Assembly (NCBI GenBank): GCA_034437515.1
Contig: DAOTTX010000437.1
Coordinates: 1-5,252 of the forward strand
From: DAOTTX01 sp034437515
GTDB lineage: Bacteria; Chloroflexota; Anaerolineae; Aggregatilineales; Phototrophicaceae
Direction: 5' to 3'
Length of the DNA stretch: 5,252 nucleotides
Part shown: piece by piece, positions 1 to 4,758 of the stretch
Position numbering within the stretch: position 1 is the first letter of the stretch
Layout of the letters: each line of letters begins with the position of its first letter
Made by a program: the position numbers and the translations under genes
Notes under the pieces: generated by a model
Databases searched by the model: none
What the model was told of the DNA's origin: nothing
The model's input: only the letters and a program-made list of their open reading frames with translations

Positions 1-159
1 TAAGCCCATTGTCCTTAGAATTGAGCTGACAACGCGTTTACCTGTCGTCAATATGGCTCCAATGGTGAGTAGCTTTGCTTTTTCCCATGTGCGTTCTTGA
101 CAAAAGTGGGGTGCAAATGGCTCAAGTGCATTTATGATGAGAGCGGTTGGGTTAGACAT
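1..159 (-). CDS. IS701-like DDE transposase, N-terminal 53 residues, runs off the left edge
   Basis: The reverse strand reads from an ATG at 159 to the window edge without a stop, giving 53 residues. Visible pieces are EPFAPHFCQERTWEKAK (13-29), LLTIGAIL (30-37), GKRVVSSILR (40-49) and a terminal MGL. This order (a PFAPxF start, W-x-x-A/K, GAIL, GKR, then LRxMGL) is what I know from the N-terminus of IS701-type DDE transposases, which cut and rejoin the ends of their insertion sequence. The catalytic residues would lie beyond the window, so activity cannot be judged. AAAGG on the reverse strand, eight bases before the ATG, is a reasonable ribosome binding site. The element's upstream end must lie between about 180 and 305. 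I see no second terminal repeat, because the other end is outside the window. The family call is from memory of the motif pattern; an IS4-related group is the alternative. Confidence 0.75.
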   Translation of the reverse strand, partial: MSNPTALIINALEPFAPHFCQERTWEKAKLLTIGAILTTGKRVVSSILRTMGL

Positions 160-177
160 CTTCTCGACCTTTTGTGA

Positions 178-208
178 AAATTAGATCGAGTCTACTCTAA
201 CCTAATTT
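178..208. repeat. Inverted repeat (hairpin) in the transposase leader
   Basis: AAATTAG at 178-184 is complementary to CTAATTT at 202-208. An inner pair, GAGT at 188-191 and ACTC at 194-197, sits within the loop. Together they can form an interrupted stem about 20 bases upstream of the transposase start. Structured leaders in insertion sequences can limit transposase translation when transcription enters from outside the element; that role here is inference. The rest of 160-305 is AT-rich and holds no gene I can support. It should contain the outer end of the insertion sequence, but I cannot place the boundary. Confidence 0.4.
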
Positions 209-305
209 ATCTCTTTTGCTTATGTGCAAAGTCGAGCTAAGGTCAGCGGTTTTTGTAGGCACAGCCGAGAACGCAATCAACAAGCGAGGGAATGCCGAGA
301 GACCG

Positions 306-1454
306 TCAGATGGTGAAGGTGTATTCTTCGATGCGCTGCGGGAAAATCACCTCATCGTAATCAGGATACAGACGTTCGAGGCGAGACTGCGCTTGCAGCG
401 CGGGGTAAGTCCGTTCTTTGGCGGTTTGCCATTGATGCTCGGCACGGTCGATCCAGATGTGGGCGTCTAATGAATCGGAACACAGTTCATAGAGCAAACG
501 TCCAAAGCGGCTTCGCGGCAACTCAGATTGAGCGATGACCTGTGCAACATAGGCTGTAAATGAGTCGTCCGGTTGGGGATCAACAGCAGGATCCACCGCG
601 ATCTTCTCGATTTCCTGCCGAGTGGCTCCGGCTTCGATCAGGATCGTCGCCAATGTGCGTGGGCCGATCTGTGCGTAATAGCCGTAATCCAGCACGACCG
701 GGATGTAGGTCGCCTGTCCGTTCCGTAGCTGATGCACAATCGGCTGCCCATCCCCGCCCATAAGCACCCCACCATTGCCGCCGTGTGCATCGGCGACACT
801 GACGCCGATAGTCGCCAGAGCAGCGCGTAACGATTCGCCAGCAGCATCGGCGAGTGTTTTATCCGCTGAGAGTTGGTTGAAGGCGCGGACTTCCGGCAGC
901 AGTTGACAATGCAAAATCGCCGGATGCCCACCCGCTTGTATAATCTCGCCCGACTCATCGTAAAAGACGAGCTTTGTGGTGTGGCGTGGTATCAAGAACA
1001 AGTCGGAAAGCAGCAGCGGATAGTCAGGGTCGCGCAGCGGGTCTAGATCGTCTTTGAGGCGTACATCGAACTCGTTGGTGGTGTTCGGCCCGGCGATGAT
1101 GTCACGCATATGATGATCGGGCACCATGCGCAGCACGCGGCGCTGTGTTTCCGCGTGTGGCAACCCATCGTGTCGGTGACCGAACACAATCGCATATCCG
1201 CCGTGCCCCATGATACGAATGTCTTCAAAGCCATAACGATACGCGATCAACGTGAGCAGTTCAATTAAGGTGACGTTCTCACCGTGAAAGCTCAGTTCGT
1301 GTTGTTGAACCCGATCAAAGATAGTGGCAACTTGCGGGATCTGCGCGGCAGCACCGAACAGAAACTCGTCGTCGAGCATCCTTGTGTAGTGCGAGATAAT
1401 CCCATCAAATTGCTTGGAGAGGTTTTCGAGGTGGGGCAAGATTTGGCGCGGCAT
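306..1454 (-). CDS. Uncharacterised protein with a protein-kinase-like fold
   Basis: This 382-residue protein has no family I can name. Several segments match kinase landmarks in order and with plausible spacing. G83-x-G85-G86-Y-A88-I-V90 looks like the glycine-rich ATP loop. V107-L108-R109 sits where the V/A-x-K strand would be, with Arg instead of Lys. D222-A-H-G-G-N227 fits the D-x4-N catalytic loop, and D256-Y-G258 after a hydrophobic strand fits the metal-binding DFG. The roughly 80 N-terminal residues before the glycine loop and the 120 after DYG are unassigned. I see no signal peptide or membrane segment, so it is probably cytoplasmic. Substrates could be proteins or small molecules (aminoglycoside- or fructosamine-kinase-like), or it may be a pseudokinase. 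The ATG at 1454 is preceded by GAGAAAG seven bases upstream. It is transcribed divergently from the kynureninase-like gene. That it is a gene is well supported; the kinase-like call is inference from motifs. Confidence 0.8.
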   Translation of the reverse strand: MPRQILPHLENLSKQFDGIISHYTRMLDDEFLFGAAAQIPQVATIFDRVQQHELSFHGENVTLIELLTLIAYRYGFEDIRIMGHGGYAIVFGHRHDGLPHAETQRRVLRMVPDHHMRDIIAGPNTTNEFDVRLKDDLDPLRDPDYPLLLSDLFLIPRHTTKLVFYDESGEIIQAGGHPAILHCQLLPEVRAFNQLSADKTLADAAGESLRAALATIGVSVADAHGGNGGVLMGGDGQPIVHQLRNGQATYIPVVLDYGYYAQIGPRTLATILIEAGATRQEIEKIAVDPAVDPQPDDSFTAYVAQVIAQSELPRSRFGRLLYELCSDSLDAHIWIDRAEHQWQTAKERTYPALQAQSRLERLYPDYDEVIFPQRIEEYTFTI

Positions 1455-1494
1455 GATATAGCTTTCTCGTGACGTCCAGAGATAATCAACGCCT

Positions 1495-1500
1495 ATTTTA
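1495..1500 (-). promoter_or_regulatory. Candidate -10 box for the kinase-like gene
   Basis: TAAAAT on the reverse strand lies about 40 bases upstream of the ATG at 1454, which would give a leader of roughly 34 bases. The best -35 partner at 17-18 bp spacing is TTCATC or TCATCT, a poor match to TTGACA. It overlaps one arm of the dyad at 1507-1524. This is a weak call, based only on position and resemblance to the consensus. Confidence 0.25.
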
Positions 1501-1506
1501 CATCAT

Positions 1507-1524
1507 TTCATCGAACGAGATGAA
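1507..1524. promoter_or_regulatory. 18-bp dyad between divergent genes, possible operator
   Basis: TTCATC at 1507-1512 and GATGAA at 1519-1524 are perfect inverted arms around a six-base centre. The dyad lies in the 197-bp region between the two divergent starts (1454 and 1652) and covers the expected -35 position of the leftward gene. This is a typical place and size for a dimeric repressor site. No regulator gene is adjacent, so any assignment is inference. Six-base arms can arise by chance. Confidence 0.3.
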
Positions 1525-1603
1525 TTATCAGCCCCCATCGGATACGTCTCAGGTTTATGCCGATACCGACACCCACCAGCGACTAAACCCGCCCGGCGAT
1601 TCG

Positions 1604-1612
1604 TGTTAAAAT
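1604..1612 (+). promoter_or_regulatory. Extended -10 promoter element for the kynureninase-like gene
   Basis: TGTTAAAAT is an extended -10 element: TG, one base, then TAAAAT. No good -35 is seen 17 bp upstream, which is common for extended -10 promoters. Transcription would begin near 1619, leaving about 33 bases before the ATG at 1652. The same start point would lie beyond the in-frame TTG at 1616, so this promoter, if real, supports the ATG as the start. Confidence 0.4.
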
Positions 1613-1651
1613 TCGTTGCATGATGACGACCGCAAGCCGAAAGCGAATCCG

Positions 1652-2863
1652 ATGGTAGATGACTTACTCCAATGGCGGGACGAGTTCCCCATCCTCGATA
1701 AATGCACCTATCTGATTAGCAACAGCCTGGGCGCGATGCCCAAGCGCGTCTACGACAGTCTGCACACCTATGCGGATACCTGGGCCGACCTGGGTGTGAG
1801 CGCGTGGGGCCAACCACACGGCGACAACCCTACCTGGTGGGAACTCAACGGCGCGGTCGGCGACAAGATCGCCCCGCTGATGGGTGCGCCGGCGGGGTCG
1901 GTGCTGGTGCATCAGAACGCCGCCATCGCCAACAGCATCCTCTTTTCCGCGCTGGATTTCAGCGACACCAAACGGAACAAGGTGGTCGTCACCAATATGG
2001 ATTTCCCGTCGGATTTCTACGTGCTGCGGCAGTGGCTCCCCCCGCACATGGAGATCCATATGGTGCAATCGCCGGATGGGATCGGCATCGGCACCGGGGA
2101 GCTACTGGATACGATCACCGAGGGCACGCGGTTGGTGAGCCTCAGCCATGTGCTGTTCAAGAGCGCCTACATCATGCCCGCCCGTGAGATCATCGAGAAG
2201 GCGCACAGCGTCGGCGCACAGGTGCTGCTCAACGGCTATCACAGCGTAGGGATTATCCCGGTGGATGTGGAGGCGCTCGGCGTGGACTTTTATATCGGCG
2301 GCACGCTCAAGTGGATGTGTGGCGGTCCAGGCGGGGTGTTCATGTACGTGCGGCCTGATCTGCTGCCAGCGCTCAAGCCTAAAGTGACCGGCTGGTTCGC
2401 GCACAAGCGCCCGTTTGCGTTCGACATCGACCACTTCGACCGCCGCACGGATGCCTACCGGCTGATGAACGGCACACCGGGCATCGCGTCACTTTACGCC
2501 ATTCAGCCCGGCGTGGACATCATCAACGCGGTTGGTGTAATGAACATCCGCGCCAAATCCATCCGGCAGACCTCTCTGCTCATCGACCTTGCGGACAAGG
2601 CCGGGTACGAGGTCGTCAGCCCACGCGAGAATCTACGCCGCGCCGGGACAGTAACGGTCAAGCCGCCGCACGCCTACGAAGTCTCCCGTGAGTTGATCGC
2701 CCGTGACTTCATCGTGGATTACCGTGAGGGCGCAGGGATTCGCATCGCGCCGCACTTCTACAACAGCGACGACGAGATCCGTGCGACGATGGCAGCAATC
2801 GGCGACATCCTCGACGATGGCAGTTGGCAGCGCCACAGCAAAGGCCGCGATTTCGTGACGTAG
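1652..2863 (+). CDS. Kynureninase-like class V PLP-dependent enzyme
   Basis: From the ATG this is 403 residues, a normal length for kynureninase, which cleaves kynurenine to anthranilate and alanine. Family marks in order are SNSLGAMP (23-30), FPSD (118-121), GYHSVGIIPVDV (195-206), the PLP Schiff-base Lys220 in LKWMCGGPGG (219-228), GWFAH (247-251), GTPGI (274-278) and RIAPHFYN (364-371). Two active-site positions are unusual. Asn194 stands where the family has the Asp that contacts the PLP ring nitrogen, and Leu219 replaces the Tyr that precedes the lysine in true kynureninases. The substrate and even the reaction are therefore uncertain; a related lyase, desulfurase or aminotransferase is possible. 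No other tryptophan-catabolism gene lies nearby. An in-frame TTG at 1616 would add 12 residues, but it has no ribosome binding site, overlaps the candidate promoter's start point, and the extension (DDDRKPKANP) looks unstructured. Neither start has a clear Shine-Dalgarno. The stop is one base from that of the convergent protease gene. Confidence 0.88.
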   Translation: MVDDLLQWRDEFPILDKCTYLISNSLGAMPKRVYDSLHTYADTWADLGVSAWGQPHGDNPTWWELNGAVGDKIAPLMGAPAGSVLVHQNAAIANSILFSALDFSDTKRNKVVVTNMDFPSDFYVLRQWLPPHMEIHMVQSPDGIGIGTGELLDTITEGTRLVSLSHVLFKSAYIMPAREIIEKAHSVGAQVLLNGYHSVGIIPVDVEALGVDFYIGGTLKWMCGGPGGVFMYVRPDLLPALKPKVTGWFAHKRPFAFDIDHFDRRTDAYRLMNGTPGIASLYAIQPGVDIINAVGVMNIRAKSIRQTSLLIDLADKAGYEVVSPRENLRRAGTVTVKPPHAYEVSRELIARDFIVDYREGAGIRIAPHFYNSDDEIRATMAAIGDILDDGSWQRHSKGRDFVT

Positions 2864-2864
2864 T

Positions 2865-3206
2865 TCACTGTGTTCGCGTTACTTCAAACGTTTTGCTCGA
2901 GCGGTAGAAACACACATCATATTCCATGAAAAAGTTTACCTGTCCGAGAAGCAAAGGTATAACTTCAGCGCGTGTCCATGCAAATGCAAGTCTGACTGAG
3001 GCAAAGTCGCTGATAGTAGCATTCATGACAATGCCTCTCGCTTCAAAATTTGCCAGGTTGCCGGATAATTGGATCGCAGTCTGTTGTTCCTCCCAAACAG
3101 CACCTAACTCCAACCCGAGTTGATAAGGCAGCACATCGGCCCCGGTATCCAGCAAACCTAAAGCTTCTCGTTTCTGTCCGTAATGCTCTAAGACGATGGG
3201 TAGCAA
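2865..3206 (-). CDS. Retropepsin-like aspartic protease, start disrupted or uncertain
   Basis: Retropepsins are single-domain aspartic proteases that act as dimers, each chain giving one catalytic Asp. LLDTGAD (residues 18-24, numbering from TTG 3206) is the active-site D-T-G-A, with Asp20 catalytic. PLLLGQVNFFMEYDVCFY (84-101) fits the hydrophobic-LG motif and final strand of bacterial members. The reading frame extends upstream of this TTG by 18 codons (3260-3207) that look like native protein (FSYISVRN, then KGEVGFRP). It then meets TAG at 3263-3261, and three codons further on an ATG at 3272 that overlaps the end of the upstream gene by eight bases. The intended start may therefore be 3272, interrupted by the amber codon. 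Otherwise translation begins at a rare codon (ATT 3248) or at TTG 3206, which would lose a likely N-terminal strand. AAGGGAGAGG at 3222-3231 is Shine-Dalgarno-like but 15 bases from the TTG. The region is more AT-rich than its neighbours. Confidence 0.7.
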   Translation of the reverse strand: MLPIVLEHYGQKREALGLLDTGADVLPYQLGLELGAVWEEQQTAIQLSGNLANFEARGIVMNATISDFASVRLAFAWTRAEVIPLLLGQVNFFMEYDVCFYRSSKTFEVTRTQ

Positions 3207-3264
3207 CGGACGGAAACCAACCTCTCCCTTCGTATTACGAACAGAAATGTAAGAAAACGTCTAA

Positions 3265-3480
3265 TTATTCATTTTGGGCTTTATCTTCTTCCAACATGTC
3301 GAGTAGCGTGGCTGCTGCTTCTGGCACATCGTAGGGAGACCAAACTTCATATGTTGCGCCGGGGGTAAAGTGAGCTTCTTCATCGGCGGCTAAATCGCCG
3401 ACAAGCATCTGAATAACGCGCAGTTTATCAGCCCGGTCGAGTTTGTGGAGTTGGTTCAGCAGTTCGGATGAAATTGCCAT
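3265..3480 (-). CDS. Small conserved-looking protein paired with the retropepsin-like gene
   Basis: This is a 71-residue acidic protein of unknown function. The first 32 residues look helical and amphipathic (ELLNQLHKLDRADKLRVIQM, 6-25). A turn-rich stretch with VWSPYD (46-51) follows, then a second helix EAAATLLDMLEE (54-65). There is no signal peptide or membrane segment. I recall similar proteins of this length with a W-[ST]-P-Y-D motif beside retropepsin-like genes in cyanobacteria and Chloroflexota, but cannot check it here. The ATG at 3480 has a good ribosome binding site, GAGGGA, five bases upstream. It starts 37 bp after ychF ends and its last eight bases overlap the ATG at 3272 of the next frame, so it may be translationally coupled to the protease. 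A cofactor, substrate or inhibitor of that protease, or an antitoxin-like partner, are possibilities by position only. Confidence 0.75.
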   Translation of the reverse strand: MAISSELLNQLHKLDRADKLRVIQMLVGDLAADEEAHFTPGATYEVWSPYDVPEAAATLLDMLEEDKAQNE

Positions 3481-3517
3481 AACTATCCCTCGATATTTCG
3501 TCTAGTTCTTATCAAAT

Positions 3518-4618
3518 TTACACGTTAAACCGGAAGTAGATCACGTCGCCGTCCTGCACGACGTACTCTTGCCCTTCGACCTGCATTTGACCGGCAGCCT
3601 TGACCGCGTTGCGGTCGCCGTGTTCGACGAACGTCGTGTAGGGGATGACTTCAGCGCGGATGAACCCCTGTTCGAAATCCGTGTGGATGACCCCGGCGGC
3701 TTGCGGAGCCGTCCAACCCCGTTGGATCGTCCAGGCGTGGACTTCTTCTTCGTTGAAGCTGAAATAGCTGATGAGGCCGAGCAGTTTGTAGCACTCGCGG
3801 ATGACCTTCTCTAAGCCACTTTCCTCGATGCCGTAGAGGTCGAGATAATCCTCGCGTTCCGCGTCCGTCAGGCTGACCATTTCTTGCTCTAACTTGGCAC
3901 ATAACTTGACGATCTCCGCGCCCTGTGCCGCTGCGACCGCTCGCGCTACCTCGACGTAGGCGTTGTCATCGGTCAGGCTGTCTTCATCGACGTTGGCGGC
4001 GTAAAGCACGGGCTTGGCGGTGAGGAAACGCATCTCGGCGTTCAGCGCGTGGAAGGCGGCGCTGTCCCGTCCCTCGAACGCCCATAGCGGCTCACCGGTG
4101 CCGAGGTAATCCTGTAACTGCTGCGCAATCTCCAGCACCGGCTTGAGGTCGGCATCGCCTTTGACCTGTCGTGCCAACTTTTCGATCTTGCTCTCTAGCT
4201 GACCGAGGTCGGCGAGAGCGAGTTCGGTATTGATGATCTCGATGTCGGTTTTGGGGTCGGGCTGCGCACTGATGTGGACGACGTTGGGGTCATCGAAGCA
4301 GCGCACGACGTGCAAAATCGCATCCACATCGCGGATGTTGCCGAGGAACTGATTGCCTAACCCTTCGCCCTTGCTCGCCCCTTTGACCAACCCGGCAACA
4401 TCCACAAAATCAACGGTGGCCTGCACCGCCCGTTCGAGGTCGAGCAGACCGGCGAGCTTGTCCAGCCGGTCATCCGGTACGGGGACGACGGCCTTGTTCG
4501 GTTCAATCGTACAGAAGGGATAGTTGGCGGCCTGCGCGTTTTGCGATTTAGTCAGCGCGTTGAACAATGTGCTTTTGCCCACGTTGGGCAGGCCGACGAT
4601 CCCGATACTTAAACTCAT
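3518..4618 (-). CDS. ychF: Redox-regulated ATPase YchF (OLA1/Obg-related)
   Basis: YchF is a ribosome-associated P-loop NTPase that prefers ATP to GTP and takes part in translation and stress responses. From ATG 4618 it is 366 residues, against 363 in E. coli. G1 is GLPNVGKST (9-17), G3 is DVAGLVKGA (73-81), followed by GEGLGNQFL (84-92). G4 is NVDE (209-212), the family's departure from NKxD that goes with ATP preference. A coiled-coil segment follows roughly 130-175, and a C-terminal TGS domain spans about 282-365 (AWTI, APQAAGVIHTDF, EGQEYVVQDGDVI). Cys36 in YPFCTIEPN matches the cysteine linked to redox control in E. coli YchF (Cys35). An ATG at 4654 would add 12 residues, but it has no ribosome binding site and would leave only about five leader bases from the promoter. 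ATG 4618 has AAAGGA about ten bases upstream and the usual MSLSIGIVGLPN start. It may head an operon with the two small genes downstream. Confidence 0.97.
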   Translation of the reverse strand: MSLSIGIVGLPNVGKSTLFNALTKSQNAQAANYPFCTIEPNKAVVPVPDDRLDKLAGLLDLERAVQATVDFVDVAGLVKGASKGEGLGNQFLGNIRDVDAILHVVRCFDDPNVVHISAQPDPKTDIEIINTELALADLGQLESKIEKLARQVKGDADLKPVLEIAQQLQDYLGTGEPLWAFEGRDSAAFHALNAEMRFLTAKPVLYAANVDEDSLTDDNAYVEVARAVAAAQGAEIVKLCAKLEQEMVSLTDAEREDYLDLYGIEESGLEKVIRECYKLLGLISYFSFNEEEVHAWTIQRGWTAPQAAGVIHTDFEQGFIRAEVIPYTTFVEHGDRNAVKAAGQMQVEGQEYVVQDGDVIYFRFNV

Positions 4619-4665
4619 TTTCGGTGGATCCTTTAGGACTTGTGTGTTCGTCATTCGATGCTGTC

Positions 4666-4694
4666 ATCATACCAGCAAGGGCAATTTGCAACAA
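4666..4694 (-). promoter_or_regulatory. Sigma-70-type promoter of ychF
   Basis: On the reverse strand, TTGTTG (4694-4689) is followed after exactly 17 bp by TATGAT (4671-4666), and the -10 is preceded by TGG (4674-4672), an extended -10. Four of six bases match consensus in the -35 and five of six in the -10. Transcription would begin near 4659, giving a leader of about 41 bases to the ATG at 4618. This is the best promoter in the window and argues against the upstream ATG at 4654. Confidence 0.6.
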
Positions 4695-4719
4695 AACCCA
4701 ACCTTTCGGTGTCTGTCTT

Positions 4720-4730
4720 TATAGACTATA
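4720..4730. repeat. 11-bp palindrome TATAG-A-CTATA upstream of the sigma factor gene
   Basis: TATAG (4720-4724) and CTATA (4726-4730) are perfect inverted arms around one base. It lies one base from the next palindrome (4732-4743), and its sequence could serve as a -10 region (TATAGA or TATACG) for the rightward gene, although no convincing -35 stands 16-18 bp upstream. It may be a binding site, an A/T-rich promoter core, or chance. Confidence 0.35.
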
Positions 4731-4731
4731 C

Positions 4732-4743
4732 GTGAGCGCTCAC
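4732..4743. promoter_or_regulatory. Perfect 12-bp palindrome, LacI-family-like operator
   Basis: GTGAGCGCTCAC is its own reverse complement and has the central CpG step typical of LacI/GalR-family operators. The 12 bases equal the core of the symmetric (ideal) lac operator. The symmetry ends there: the flanks are C on the left and A on the right. It sits four bases before the Shine-Dalgarno of the ECF sigma factor gene, inside the likely early transcribed or -10/+1 region, so a bound repressor could block initiation. It is about 60 bp from the ychF -10 on the other strand. No LacI-type gene is in the window, so the regulator is unknown. Confidence 0.5.
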
Positions 4744-4747
4744 ACTT

Positions 4748-4753
4748 AGGAGG
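4748..4753 (+). promoter_or_regulatory. Shine-Dalgarno AGGAGG that fixes a TTG start
   Basis: AGGAGG is a perfect anti-Shine-Dalgarno match and lies five bases before TTG at 4759. There is no in-frame ATG until 4801 (residue 15), which would remove the conserved N-terminal DEKEAVLRLKRKD segment. This site therefore decides in favour of the TTG. Confidence 0.85.
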
Positions 4754-4758
4754 ACTAT

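Noticed and set aside
216..470. 84-residue open frame on the plus strand
   Set aside because: Its second half is antisense to the kinase-like gene, its first half lies in the insertion sequence leader, and there is no ribosome binding site or recognisable domain.
1616..1651. TTG start at 1616 for the kynureninase-like gene
   Set aside because: It has no Shine-Dalgarno, lies only three bases after the candidate -10, and the added residues are polar and unlike the family's N-terminus.
1664..2068. 134-residue open frame on the minus strand inside the kynureninase-like gene
   Set aside because: It is antisense to a well-supported gene, is rich in His and Arg from the GC-rich codon pattern, and shows no motif.
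2102..2434. 110-residue minus-strand open frame
   Set aside because: It is a shadow of the kynureninase-like gene, with no independent start signal.
2864..2930. Possible bidirectional terminator at the convergent junction
   Set aside because: No GC-rich inverted repeat with a T-tract could be found around the two stop codons.
3050..3334. 94-residue plus-strand open frame across the two small genes
   Set aside because: It is antisense to both small genes, which have the D-T-G-A motif and a good ribosome binding site respectively. Its translation shows no motif.
4619..4654. Twelve-residue N-terminal extension of YchF from an ATG at 4654
   Set aside because: There is no ribosome binding site, the candidate promoter would start transcription about five bases before it, and YchF proteins normally begin M-x(2-4)-IGIVGLPN, as the ATG at 4618 gives.
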